64,000 nucleotides of DNA from assembly GCF_001299635.1 (NCBI RefSeq), contig NZ_JRHN01000043.1, positions 124,001-188,000 on the forward strand. Reading direction: 5' to 3'. Origin of the DNA: Clostridioides difficile. Its GTDB lineage: Bacteria > Bacillota > Clostridia > Peptostreptococcales > Peptostreptococcaceae. The translations under genes and the position numbers were made by a program. Of this stretch, positions 34,969 through 44,280 are shown piece after piece. Below the pieces are notes generated by a model, which was given only the letters and a program-made list of their open reading frames with translations, ran no database searches and had not been told where the DNA came from. Position 1 is the stretch's first letter; every line of letters begins with the position of its first letter.

Positions 34969-35460
34969 TTACTTTTGTTCATGCATATTTATTCTTTTAA
35001 GCCATGAAATAATTTTTTCTTCTGCACCATTTCCTCCATTTCCATAAATATCAAATATCTCTAAAACCTTTGAATTAGGACATAATTTTTTTATATCTTT
35101 ATCAGCATGACCTTTTCCACCACCTCCATGAGTAATAAAAGGTATAATATTTTTTCCACTTAAATTATTCTGGTTAAGTAAAGTTGCTATAGGTGGTGCA
35201 ATTGTACTCCACCAATTTGGTGTCCCTAAAAAAATAGTATCATAATCACTTAAATCATATGATATTTTTTTAATACTAGGCATAATCCCCTTCTGTATCT
35301 CTTGTTGAGCTTGTTTCACTAGTGCATTATAATCCTTTGTGTATGGTGTTTCTGTAAATATCTCTTGTATATCAGCCAATGTATACTTTTGAATAATTTC
35401 TGCAATTCTTTTAGTGTTTGACGAACTTGAAAAGTATAATACAATATTTTTTTTACTCAT
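34969..35460 (-). CDS. Flavodoxin-family protein
   Basis: A 163-residue FMN-binding electron carrier or NAD(P)H:quinone-type flavodoxin. The start is ATG 35460 following AAGGGGGA. The phosphate loop reads FSSSSNTKRIAEII, and GTPNWWSTIAPPIATLL and FITHGGGGKG mark the isoalloxazine-binding loops. The gene follows the flavin reductase stop by 2 bases, so the two are translated together. Both sit downstream of the MerR regulator and may be its target operon. Confidence 0.88.
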   Translation of the reverse strand: MSKKNIVLYFSSSSNTKRIAEIIQKYTLADIQEIFTETPYTKDYNALVKQAQQEIQKGIMPSIKKISYDLSDYDTIFLGTPNWWSTIAPPIATLLNQNNLSGKNIIPFITHGGGGKGHADKDIKKLCPNSKVLEIFDIYGNGGNGAEEKIISWLKRINMHEQK

Positions 35461-35462
35461 AT

Positions 35463-36014
35463 CTATTCCCCCTTGTTTTTCAATGTCATACATTTAGCAA
35501 CTGTATTTCCTGTTTTTAAATATGTATAACCAGGCATTTCAAATAAAATTGGTTTTAGTTTTTCATAATCAATTTTGCTTTCTTCATTTAAAATTTCTTC
35601 ATCTGCATATGTGTGGCTTATTTTTAATATAAAACTTTCAAATCCCTTTGTTTCATAAATATCATCCACATAACATTCCATGTTTAGTTTTGATTCTTTT
35701 ATTAGTGGAGCTCCTTCATCACCTATTTCGTATTCAAATACTTTTGATTTATCAATTTTACTTCCACTTACACAACCAACATAATCTGCTTTTGACAACA
35801 TAGACTCATCTACAACATTTACAGAGAGTACTTTACTTTCTCTAATTCCTTTATTTGTATAATGTGATTTTGCTAAACTTATCATAATATGGTCATGCCC
35901 AATAATACCTAAATGTCCTACTAACATCCAGTTAGGGCTTTCATCAATTACTACTCCAACAACTACCAATGGTGTAGGATATAATCCTATTATAGAACCT
36001 AAATCCTTTTTCAT
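35463..36014 (-). CDS. Flavin reductase-like FMN-binding protein
   Basis: A 183-residue protein of the flavin reductase-like/flavoredoxin family. It begins MKKDLGSIIGLYPTPLVVVG; the PTPLVVVGV and IIGHDHIMISLAKSHYTNKG segments are typical of the FMN-binding split barrel, and SVNVVDESMLSKADYVG is also conserved. AAAAGAGG precedes the ATG. It is coupled to the flavodoxin gene and lies 66 bases downstream of the MerR gene, suggesting a redox operon responding to MerR. Confidence 0.87.
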   Translation of the reverse strand: MKKDLGSIIGLYPTPLVVVGVVIDESPNWMLVGHLGIIGHDHIMISLAKSHYTNKGIRESKVLSVNVVDESMLSKADYVGCVSGSKIDKSKVFEYEIGDEGAPLIKESKLNMECYVDDIYETKGFESFILKISHTYADEEILNEESKIDYEKLKPILFEMPGYTYLKTGNTVAKCMTLKNKGE

Positions 36015-36080
36015 ATATAATTACCTCTTTTCTTTTATTTTCTTATATTGTATTCCCTTAACCAAACTTAAGGTCAAATA

Positions 36081-36488
36081 TTATTTTTTATATTCGTGCT
36101 TTTCTTTCCATTCCCTAACCATTTTTTGTGTTACAGGGTCACATAGGTTATAGTAATTTTCAATTTTATACTCAACAACATCTAAACATTCTCGAAGTTT
36201 ATTAATCTGTGTAGTCAAATCTTCCTTTACTTCTACCAATATTTCTCTACGTACTTCTTTTGTATCATCATCAGAACATGCAAGTCGTACATATTCAATA
36301 ATAGCTTCTAAAGAAGCTCCTGCTTTCTTAAACTTCATAACAAACTCAATCCAGTGAATAGCACGTTCATCATAATCACGAATTCCAGACTTATTTTTAG
36401 GAATAGGTGGTATTAATCCTATCCTTTCATAATAACGTAAATTATCTACTGATATTCCAGTACGTTTTGAAGCTTCTTTAATTGTCAT
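36081..36488 (-). CDS. MerR-family transcriptional regulator
   Basis: A 135-residue regulator beginning MTIKEASKRTGISVDNLRYY. The winged helix with R-Y-Y-E-R-I-G-L-I-P-P is unmistakable, followed by a dimerisation coiled coil. There is no cysteine cluster typical of metal sensors, so it belongs to the stress/drug or YfmP/AdhR-like group; AdhR relatives respond to aldehydes and sit beside redox enzymes. The start may be ATG 36488 (10 bases after AAGGAG) or ATG 36494. Its promoter (36521-36551) has the 19-base spacer and palindrome typical of MerR activation. Confidence 0.9.
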   Translation of the reverse strand: MTIKEASKRTGISVDNLRYYERIGLIPPIPKNKSGIRDYDERAIHWIEFVMKFKKAGASLEAIIEYVRLACSDDDTKEVRREILVEVKEDLTTQINKLRECLDVVEYKIENYYNLCDPVTQKMVREWKEKHEYKK

Positions 36489-36520
36489 AAGCATCACACT
36501 CCTTATAAGTATCTTTTTTT

Positions 36521-36551
36521 AATATACAACCTTAAGTTAACTTCAAGTCAA
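36521..36551 (-). promoter_or_regulatory. MerR-type promoter with 19-base spacer
   Basis: On the minus strand TTGACT (36546-36551), a 19-base spacer and TATATT (36521-36526). The spacer contains the near-perfect dyad CTTGAAGTTAACTTAAGG, exactly where MerR proteins bind and untwist an overlong promoter. Confidence 0.8.
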
Positions 36552-36592
36552 GCCTTTTTTAAAACTTTTTTACAAATTGGAAAATTAAATTA

Positions 36593-36622
36593 AAAAGGTG
36601 AACTACACAGAGTTCACCTTTT
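36593..36622 (-). terminator. Terminator of the YfcC/M20 operon
   Basis: A perfect 12-base stem AAAAGGTGAACT with a 6-base loop, followed on the minus strand by TTTTTAATTT. It lies between the YfcC stop and the MerR promoter. Confidence 0.85.
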
Positions 36623-36733
36623 GTTTTAGAAACTATATTTAAATGTAATTTACTATATTATAAATAATTTAATTTAATATGTTTAATCATAATATATATC
36701 AGTTTAAAACTATATAAATATATTTTTAACTTT

Positions 36734-38152
36734 TTAAAAAGGACCTAAATTAATCTGCACTGCAATCATCAAAAATATAAACCCTAAAGCTAACTCCATA
36801 AGTATTATCTTTGATGCAAATTTAAACCATCTTGTATAAGGTACATGAGCAATAGATATTCCAGCCATAAGAACTCCAAGTGTTGGAACTATTCCATTTG
36901 CAAATCCATCACCCATTTGGTAAGCTAACACTGCAACCTGTCTAGGTATACCTATAACATCTGCAAGTGGAGCCATAAGGGGCATTGTTACCATAGCTTG
37001 ACCAGTGCCTGAAGGTATAAAGAAATTGATTACAGACTGCATAATCATCATTACTCCACCGCTAAAAATTCTAGGAACATAATTCAACACCAATGACAAT
37101 CCATGAACTATTGAATCTAAAATTACTCCCTGTTCTAATATAACTACTATACTAGATGCAAATCCTATCAAAATAGCTGGATAGACCATTTCTTGCATAC
37201 CTTTCACGAATCCAGAAGCAATTTTATTTGGGCTCATTCCATAGACTACTCCACATAAGATTCCTAAAGCAAAGAAATAAGCTGATAAGTCTGACATACT
37301 CAAAGAAAATTTTACAATCAATATCATCAAAGCAAGTATACCACCAAAGAATGTAACTAATACTCTTATATTTCCAGCAGACAATTTTTCTTTAATGGAA
37401 GACTTATCTAATTGCCAATGACTATAATCAATATCTGCTACTAAACTTTTGCTTGGGTCTTTTTTTATTTTTTTACAATAAAAAATTATGTATGTTGAAA
37501 GTAAAATCATGGTGCAAATCCAAAATATCCATCTAAACCACATTCCTGAAAAAAGTGGCAATCCAGAAATACCTTGCGCCAATCCTACAGTAAAAGGATT
37601 AATAGTAGCCGAACCATAACCCGATGCAAGCCCTAGAAGTAAAATACCTGCAGCAACTAAAGCATCATACCCTAAAGCAATACACAGAGTCATTAATATA
37701 GGCAAGAATGCAATACATTCTTCATACATACCTACCACTCCACCAGCTAAACCAAAAGTCAATACTAAGCAGGTAATTATAATCTCGCCTTTTTTGCTTC
37801 CCTGACTTTTAGAAATAACTCTTCCAATCAAAGCATCTAGTGAGCCAGTAGAATTTACTATACCAAATGCACCTCCAATAATAAGCACAAAGAAAACTGT
37901 TACAGAATTTTTCCCAAGCCCACTTGGTATAGCTCTAAATACATCCATTATACTGACTGGATGTTGTTCTCCATATTTAAAACTTCCTGCTTGCACAAGC
38001 ATATTTCCAGTAGTTAAATCTTCAACTCTATTATACGTTCCAGAAGGAACAATATAGGTCATTATAGCTGCAAATATTATGAGACCTATCATCAAAACAT
38101 ATGCATCTGGGAATGATAATTTTCTCTTTTTGCCTTCAGTTTTATTAGTCAT
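36734..38152 (-). CDS. YfcC/DcuC-like membrane transporter
   Basis: A 472-residue polytopic membrane protein of the YfcC family (C4-dicarboxylate anaerobic carrier-like). It starts after a basic tail (KTEGKKRKLSFPDAYVLMIG) and has about 12 membrane segments. Signatures are FAAIMTYIVPSGTYNRVED, GMYEECIAFLPI, SGYGSATINPFTVGLAQGI and IPSGTGQAMVTMPLMAPLAD. GGGGATTTT precedes the ATG. The M20 amidohydrolase is 24 bases upstream in the same operon, so the transporter probably imports an N-acylated amino acid or small peptide, or exports the product. Relatives are annotated as basic amino-acid or C4-dicarboxylate carriers. Confidence 0.87.
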   Translation of the reverse strand: MTNKTEGKKRKLSFPDAYVLMIGLIIFAAIMTYIVPSGTYNRVEDLTTGNMLVQAGSFKYGEQHPVSIMDVFRAIPSGLGKNSVTVFFVLIIGGAFGIVNSTGSLDALIGRVISKSQGSKKGEIIITCLVLTFGLAGGVVGMYEECIAFLPILMTLCIALGYDALVAAGILLLGLASGYGSATINPFTVGLAQGISGLPLFSGMWFRWIFWICTMILLSTYIIFYCKKIKKDPSKSLVADIDYSHWQLDKSSIKEKLSAGNIRVLVTFFGGILALMILIVKFSLSMSDLSAYFFALGILCGVVYGMSPNKIASGFVKGMQEMVYPAILIGFASSIVVILEQGVILDSIVHGLSLVLNYVPRIFSGGVMMIMQSVINFFIPSGTGQAMVTMPLMAPLADVIGIPRQVAVLAYQMGDGFANGIVPTLGVLMAGISIAHVPYTRWFKFASKIILMELALGFIFLMIAVQINLGPF

Positions 38153-38176
38153 AGCAAAATCCCCTTTATCTAAAGT

Positions 38177-39316
38177 CTACTCTTCTTTCATCTTTTTAAT
38201 TAAGTCTGGGTTTTCAAATAAACTAAAGCCTGTTAAAGCTAATATCTTTATACCATCAATCACTCTGTTTTTTGCATATGGATTCATAGAAGCTTTCAAA
38301 AATTCCTTTGTATGTAGCTCTTCACAATTTTCTGAGAATTTCATTAAAGGGTGTATACATGGTATCATTTGACTTAGATTTCCCATATCTGTAGAACCTA
38401 GTAATACTTGTTCATCGTCATCATATATACCAAATTCCTCCATAATATTTGTAAAGATACCTGTTAAAACCTTGTTTGCATTTAAACCTTGGCAAGTTGG
38501 CTCAAAATGGTAAAACTCAAGTTCACAGCCAGTAGCTATTGCAGCTCCTCTAGCACAATTTTTTACTTTTTCAACTACCTCATCAAAGTAGTCTTGCTCT
38601 TTTGCTCGTATTTCTAGTCTTACTTTTCCCATGTCAGGTATTACATTTGCAGCAGTTCCTGCTTCTAGTATGATACCATGTATTCTAGTTCCATCTACCA
38701 ATTGTTGTCTCAATGCATTCACATTATTATATAATAATACTACTGCATCCAAAGCATTTATTCCATTATATGGCTTAGCTCCTGCATGAGATGCTTTTCC
38801 AGTAAATATGAAATCTAATCCCCCTATTGCTATAATTTCTGGCGTTACACATGTTTTTGAATTTGGATGTATCATCATTGCTGCATCATATCCATCAAAT
38901 ACTCCATGTTCTATTAAGTAAGGTTTTCCATCTCCAGTTTCTTCAGCTGGTGTCCCAATTATACTTACCTCTCCTTTGTAAGTATCTAGTATACTTGCAA
39001 GAGCTATTCCAGCTCCAACTCCCATGGAAGCTATCAAATGATGGCCACATGCATGACCATTGCCTGGAAGAGCATCGTATTCTGCTATAAATGCTATTCT
39101 TGGACCATCACCATTTTTCTTAGTTGCTTTGAAAGCTGTTGCCATACCTGCCAAGTTTTCCTCAACCTCAAAACCTTCTTCTCTTAGAAATTCTGCTATT
39201 TTTTTAGCAGACTTGTATTCTTGTAAGGCAATCTCTGGCTCATCATATAAAGATTGACATAGACCTAAAATTTTTTCTTTCTTTAAATCCGCCACTTGTG
39301 TTATTTTTTCTTTCAT
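38177..39316 (-). CDS. M20-family metallo-amidohydrolase
   Basis: A 379-residue zinc amidohydrolase (M20D; aminobenzoyl-glutamate hydrolase/N-acyl amino acid hydrolase type). Start ATG 39316, with GGGAGG 10 bases upstream. Metal ligands are visible in EYDALPGNGHACGHHL and TPAEETGDGKPYL; GKASHAGAKPYNGINALDA is the dimerisation-domain signature. It has no signal peptide and so acts in the cytoplasm. It is operonic with the YfcC transporter, which suggests uptake and hydrolysis of an acylated or peptidic substrate to free an amino acid. Confidence 0.9.
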   Translation of the reverse strand: MKEKITQVADLKKEKILGLCQSLYDEPEIALQEYKSAKKIAEFLREEGFEVEENLAGMATAFKATKKNGDGPRIAFIAEYDALPGNGHACGHHLIASMGVGAGIALASILDTYKGEVSIIGTPAEETGDGKPYLIEHGVFDGYDAAMMIHPNSKTCVTPEIIAIGGLDFIFTGKASHAGAKPYNGINALDAVVLLYNNVNALRQQLVDGTRIHGIILEAGTAANVIPDMGKVRLEIRAKEQDYFDEVVEKVKNCARGAAIATGCELEFYHFEPTCQGLNANKVLTGIFTNIMEEFGIYDDDEQVLLGSTDMGNLSQMIPCIHPLMKFSENCEELHTKEFLKASMNPYAKNRVIDGIKILALTGFSLFENPDLIKKMKEE

Positions 39317-39717
39317 ATCAATCTTACCTCCCACTAAATTTATTTATTAATTCTTTTATCCTATTATAAACTTTGATTTACTATATTGAACTTATAATCT
39401 ATCTGCAGTAACAATATTATTAGATTTCTTATAAAATTTAGTGATAATGTTACTGTAAAATCTAATCACACAATGAATATCCAAATATCTTTCTATCTAT
39501 TAAAATAAATAATCTTACTATATACTACTATCCAAAATAACAGTTTTAAATATAAATACTCTATATTTCAAATTCATAAAGTAATCTTCAATAATTTAAA
39601 AGTTTAAATAGATTTACTTTAAATTTCAGTTTTTCTCGCATGCATAATATTAAGTTCATATTTAATTTTTATTATAAATAATTAAATAAAACATGTATAG
39701 GACTCTGTAAAATATCT
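39317..39717. other. AT-rich intergenic region with weak inverted repeat
   Basis: CAGTAACA and TGTTACTG arms near 39407-39453 form an imperfect hairpin without a T run. The promoter of the M20/YfcC operon should lie here. No gene is seen. Confidence 0.45.
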
Positions 39718-41181
39718 TTAATTTAACTCATGTTTATTTTCTTTTATGTATTTACTTTCCCAAAATTCAGCATTTTTTATATCTAATTCTATAGGATTAA
39801 AAGTTCTATCGCTCCTTTTTACTCCCATCTTTTTCTGCCTTTGATAATCGTAATATGCTTTTATAGCTGGTTTTTTTAGTGTAAATATACCAACTAAGTT
39901 TATATATGTTAATACACCTATACATATATCACCAAGTGCCCAACTTGTAAGTGGTTCTATAAAGCAACACATTGCTGCACATATTATAAGCATAAATCTA
40001 CAGACATTAATTATGTGCTTTTCATGTTTTTCTGCCTTAATTCTAGTCACTAAGTAAGATACGTTGGTCTCCATCATGTATGAGAAGGCTAATAATGTTG
40101 TAAATGTAAATAGTAGTAAAACTATTGCTATAAAAATATCACCTAATTGAGGATGTAATGTATTTATTGCACTCTGTACATATTGTGGACCTGGTTCTAC
40201 ACCTGGTAATGTTGTGTAAACATCTGTAACATTATACATTCCTGTTATTATAATCATAATACCTGTAGCCATACATATTAATAGTGTGTCTACATAAACA
40301 GAAAAAGCTTGGACTAATCCTTGTTTGGCTGGATGACTCACTTCTGCTGCTGCTGCACCATAAGTTCCAGAACCTTCTCCCGCTTCATTTGAGTATATAC
40401 CTCTTTTTACTCCCCAAGATATTGCTGAACCTAACATCCCTCCAAAAACCGAACCAAATCCAAATGCAGATTTAAACATTGTCATAATAGCTCCTGGAAC
40501 TAGATTTATATTTGCTATGATTATTACCAATGTCATAATAAGGTATGCTCCACCCATTATAGGTACTACTTTCTCAGCAAATAAACCAATTCTTTTAATT
40601 CCTCCAAAAATTATTATACCTAGTGCAATAGAAGATGTAACTGCTATTGTCATTTTTGAAAATCCAAATGCTTGATTCATTGCTAGATATAGAGTATTTG
40701 ATTGTGTGCCAGGCATAAAAAATGTATAACTTATGATTGCAACCACTGAAAATAAAATTGAACATTTTTTCCAACCAAGACCTTTTTCAAAGTAATACGG
40801 AGGACCTCCTCTATACTGTCCATCATGCTCATCTTTATATATCTGAGCTAAAGTAGATTCTACAAATGCAGTTGCCGACCCTAATGTAGCCATTATGCAC
40901 ATCCACACTAATGCTCCTGGTCCTCCCATTGCTATCGCTACAGCTACACCAGCTATATTTCCAGTTCCTATCCTTCCTGCCATAGATGTAGCAAAACCTT
41001 GGAACGAAGATATTCCAACATGAGAGCTATCTCCTTCAAGCAAAAGAGTAAACATTTCTTTTACATCTTTTATTTGAAAAAATCTTAATTTCATTGAAAA
41101 ATATAATCCTATACACAAACACATTGCAACTAATACAGGTGACCAAACAATTCCATTAATGGTGTTAACTAAATCGGTCAC
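39718..41181 (-). CDS. Alanine/glycine:cation symporter (AGCS family)
   Basis: A 487-residue sodium- or proton-coupled amino-acid importer with about 11 membrane segments. Family signatures are FQGFATSMAGRIGTGNIAGV, GSATAFVESTLAQIYK and NEAGEGSGTYGAAAAEVSHP. The start is GTG 41181 after GGTGGTGAG, a modest site. The C-terminal 40 residues are a charged cytoplasmic tail. It stands as a single gene on the minus strand between two long AT-rich regions. Alanine or glycine is the probable substrate. Confidence 0.92.
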   Translation of the reverse strand: MTDLVNTINGIVWSPVLVAMCLCIGLYFSMKLRFFQIKDVKEMFTLLLEGDSSHVGISSFQGFATSMAGRIGTGNIAGVAVAIAMGGPGALVWMCIMATLGSATAFVESTLAQIYKDEHDGQYRGGPPYYFEKGLGWKKCSILFSVVAIISYTFFMPGTQSNTLYLAMNQAFGFSKMTIAVTSSIALGIIIFGGIKRIGLFAEKVVPIMGGAYLIMTLVIIIANINLVPGAIMTMFKSAFGFGSVFGGMLGSAISWGVKRGIYSNEAGEGSGTYGAAAAEVSHPAKQGLVQAFSVYVDTLLICMATGIMIIITGMYNVTDVYTTLPGVEPGPQYVQSAINTLHPQLGDIFIAIVLLLFTFTTLLAFSYMMETNVSYLVTRIKAEKHEKHIINVCRFMLIICAAMCCFIEPLTSWALGDICIGVLTYINLVGIFTLKKPAIKAYYDYQRQKKMGVKRSDRTFNPIELDIKNAEFWESKYIKENKHELN

Positions 41182-41756
41182 TTAACTCACCACCATTCAT
41201 TTTATATTTATAGACAATAATTTAAATAGCTATGTTTCAACATTCTATATAATCTTCAACTCAATATATCTAAAAAATCTATCTTCTATTTATATTATTT
41301 TTAATCCACAAGCTATAAGTATCTATTTCTAAAACAAAGAATATTAATCGATATATAAACGTAAATTTATAAACTTTTTAACGATATGTATTTGACAAGT
41401 AATCAAACAATATAAATTGGAATACATGTAATGAAAAGCCTGAAACTGTTACTATATAAATAGTACCATATACAATTATTAATATATAATTGAATAGTAT
41501 ATAGTTAGATTTTAAATTTTCGTATTTATTATGAGGTGTAAAATTGAGTACAATTACCACCTATTTTTAAAATTCTTTTAATTTAAATTAAATAGGTTTA
41601 TGTAAATATATAAATAGATGATAATTGCTACTCAATTCCAGACCTTTAGGGGTAACTTTATACTAAAACCTAGAAAACTTGATAACATTTTGGTGTGTTG
41701 CACTTTAAATTTTAAGTATTGCTATAAAACTTAATAATTTGGTATTTTTACAATAT
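41182..41756. other. Intergenic region between symporter and MFS gene, with long hairpin
   Basis: It holds the 41543-41636 inverted repeat described separately. A frame on the minus strand from 41560 has no ribosome binding site and is not accepted. The symporter promoter should be in 41182-41400. Nothing else is evident. Confidence 0.5.
41543..41636 (-). repeat. Long inverted repeat with G-U-compatible mismatches
   Basis: Arms 41543-41566 and 41612-41636 are complementary over about 24 bases. The two substitutions fall where minus-strand RNA would form G-U pairs, and there is one bulged base. The 45-base loop is very AT rich. Pairing kept by G-U rather than broken suggests selection at the RNA level, or a degenerate miniature element. 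Confidence 0.55.
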
Positions 41757-43019
41757 TTATGCTTCTAACTTACTTTCTCTTTTCTTCTTAACTTTTAATA
41801 TATATAAACAAGATAGTATACCAATTATTAGAATTGCTATCTGGAATATAAATGTATATGTGTAACCTTTATTACCATAAGTATCTATCCAGTGTCCTAT
41901 TAATGCAAATTGGAATACATCTGGTGAAAATCCTAAAGCTGCTGCTATACCTATAGTAGTTGCTGAATATTTAACTGGAACTTTTACTTCATCTTGAACT
42001 GCATAGTATATACCTTTTCCCATGTAACCTAATATGCCTACTACAAATGTCAAAGCTATAAATATAGTCATTGGAGTAGATGCAGGTAATACTAGGAATA
42101 AAACTATTACTGCTATACCAAATACATATATTGGTAGTAGTACTTTTGTAGGTGATTTTACTTTATCTGCACAATATCCTCCAAATGGTGCTCCAAACAA
42201 TTTTAGACCATGTTGTCTTATTATTGCTAATGCCCCAGACAATGCCACAGAACCTCCAAGTACTGATGTTATATATGGTGTAAAATAAGACATTGTAACT
42301 GTGAATGAATATACACAGAATATGCTTATTCCTACTAGCCAAGTGTTTGGTGATTTTAGTACTGTCATAAAATCACCAGCAGACATTTTTTCACTTGCTT
42401 CTTCTTCTTTGTCTTCTCTGATATCTACATCTTTAATTACAAACCATAATACTGGACACATTACTATTGATAATATTCCTAAAGATATCATTACCCATCT
42501 CATACCCAATACAGGAGTTGAAAAGCATGTATAAATATATAAGAATATTGCTCCCATTACTACGCCAGAAACTCCAACCATAGCTTCATTGAATCCATAA
42601 ACTTTACCTTGATTATCTTTTCCTATAACTCTAAGTATTTTTACCATAGAAGGATAGTTCATAACTAATGATGTGATTGCACAACCTACCCAAGTTGCAA
42701 CTGCAAACGGATAGTTCATGTTAAATGCAAATGCAAATGATACTAATCCATTAAGAAATATAGAACCTAAAATTATCTTTCTATAATCAAATCTATCTGC
42801 TAACCAACCCCCTATAGGAGCTCCAAATATATTCCCTAATCCATAAATCGTAAGTAGAAAACCTAGTTGAGTATTTGTACACTCTAATGCTTTTAAGATT
42901 GGATCATATAATGTATATTGGATAAATGGTATAATATAAACTAATTCCCAAGATATTGCTATAATAACAAGTTGAAACATTAACTTTCCAAACTTTATAC
43001 CGTTCCCTTTTTCTCCCAT
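41757..43019 (-). CDS. MFS transporter
   Basis: A 420-residue major facilitator with 12 predicted membrane segments. The motif between TM2 and TM3 is GGWLADRFDYRKI, and there is a second such motif, GGYCADKVKSPTKV, in the C-terminal half. GAGGG precedes the ATG. It lies 23 bases downstream of the aminotransferase gene in the minus-strand operon buk-ptb-aminotransferase-MFS, so it probably imports the amino acid fermented by that pathway or exports its acid product. It resembles oxalate/formate or hexuronate-type MFS carriers only generally. Confidence 0.87.
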   Translation of the reverse strand: MGEKGNGIKFGKLMFQLVIIAISWELVYIIPFIQYTLYDPILKALECTNTQLGFLLTIYGLGNIFGAPIGGWLADRFDYRKIILGSIFLNGLVSFAFAFNMNYPFAVATWVGCAITSLVMNYPSMVKILRVIGKDNQGKVYGFNEAMVGVSGVVMGAIFLYIYTCFSTPVLGMRWVMISLGILSIVMCPVLWFVIKDVDIREDKEEEASEKMSAGDFMTVLKSPNTWLVGISIFCVYSFTVTMSYFTPYITSVLGGSVALSGALAIIRQHGLKLFGAPFGGYCADKVKSPTKVLLPIYVFGIAVIVLFLVLPASTPMTIFIALTFVVGILGYMGKGIYYAVQDEVKVPVKYSATTIGIAAALGFSPDVFQFALIGHWIDTYGNKGYTYTFIFQIAILIIGILSCLYILKVKKKRESKLEA

Positions 43020-43042
43020 ATTTAAGCCCTCACTTTTTATAT

Positions 43043-44251
43043 TTATTCACAAGCATAATTGAGTTCTTTTTTTATAACTTCTGCAAGTATTTGAATTCCA
43101 TCAACTATTTGTTCTTCTGACATAGTTGTATAGTTAAGTCTCATAGTGTTCTTTGGTCCATTATTTGCAAAGAATGACTCTCCAGAAACGTATGCAACTC
43201 CAGCATCAATAGCTTTGTCTAGTAAATCATCTACATTTATGTTTTCAGGAAGCTCAACCCATATAAACATTCCTCCATCTGGCTCTGTATATTTAGCTTC
43301 TTCTGGAAAATGTTTTTTCATAGCATCTAACATCAATAAACATCTTTTTTTGTACTCAGCTCTTATTTTTTCTATATGTTCATTTAAATTATATTTCTTT
43401 AAGAATTCTATTACTTGTACTTGAGAAAATTGATTTGATTGTAAATCTATACCTTGTTTTAAAAGTTCTGCTTTATCTATGATGTCTACATTACCACACA
43501 TCCAAGCAACTCTAAACCCTGGACATAATACTTTTGAAAATGAACCTAAGTATAATACTTTATCTTTAGTATCAAGAGATTTAAGTGTAGGTAGAGGCTC
43601 TGGTGTAAATCTTATTTCTCCATAAGGATTATCTTCTATTACTATGACATCATACTTATTCACGACTTCCATAAAATCTTTTCTTCTTTGTAAAGACCAT
43701 GTTTTTCCTGTAGGATTTTGAAATGTTGGTATTACATAGATTACCTTTATGTTAGAATTTTCAGATAATAATTTATCCAAATCATCTGTTACCATTCCTT
43801 CATCATCAGTATCTACTCCTAAAAAATCACATTCATAAGGTCTAAATGCATTTATTGCACCTAAGTAACTTGGATTTTCTGTAACTACTATGTCTCCTTT
43901 TTCTAATAAAATCATAGCACTAAGAGATATACCTTGTTGTGAGCCAGTAGTTATTATGATATTTTCTGCTTTTGTATCAATATTTTCTTCTTCCTTCATT
44001 CTTTTTACTAATAACTCCAATAACTCATCTTCACCTTTAGTAGGTCCATATGCTAAAGCAAATTTGCCTCTTTCACTAAGTACTTTTTGAGTTACTTCAC
44101 TTATCTCTTCTATTGGAAATAAGTTTGGGTCAGGAAGTCCTGCAGCAAAAGATATAACAGTACCACCACTTGCCACCTTCTGAGCTATTTTCTTTTGAGA
44201 AGCTCTTATAGCTGAAGCTTTTACCATATCCATTCTTTTTGCATATTTCAT
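43043..44251 (-). CDS. PLP-dependent aminotransferase (class I, LysN/AAD-like)
   Basis: A 402-residue fold-type I aminotransferase resembling 2-aminoadipate/branched-chain or aromatic aminotransferases. The PLP lysine is in LGSFSKVLCPGFRVAW near residue 240; the cofactor pocket shows TTGSQQGISL, PTFQNPTGKTW and EDNPYGEIRF. AAGGAGG precedes the ATG. It sits 29 bases downstream of ptb. In this operon it would convert an amino acid to a 2-oxoacid, the substrate of the ferredoxin oxidoreductase encoded upstream. Confidence 0.9.
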   Translation of the reverse strand: MKYAKRMDMVKASAIRASQKKIAQKVASGGTVISFAAGLPDPNLFPIEEISEVTQKVLSERGKFALAYGPTKGEDELLELLVKRMKEEENIDTKAENIIITTGSQQGISLSAMILLEKGDIVVTENPSYLGAINAFRPYECDFLGVDTDDEGMVTDDLDKLLSENSNIKVIYVIPTFQNPTGKTWSLQRRKDFMEVVNKYDVIVIEDNPYGEIRFTPEPLPTLKSLDTKDKVLYLGSFSKVLCPGFRVAWMCGNVDIIDKAELLKQGIDLQSNQFSQVQVIEFLKKYNLNEHIEKIRAEYKKRCLLMLDAMKKHFPEEAKYTEPDGGMFIWVELPENINVDDLLDKAIDAGVAYVSGESFFANNGPKNTMRLNYTTMSEEQIVDGIQILAEVIKKELNYACE

Positions 44252-44280
44252 AATACTTTCTCCTCCTTAATAATAATTTC

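Noticed and set aside
41378-41560. Minus-strand 60-residue hydrophobic open frame
   Set aside because: No ribosome binding site; it overlaps one arm of the long hairpin and has no recognisable pattern.
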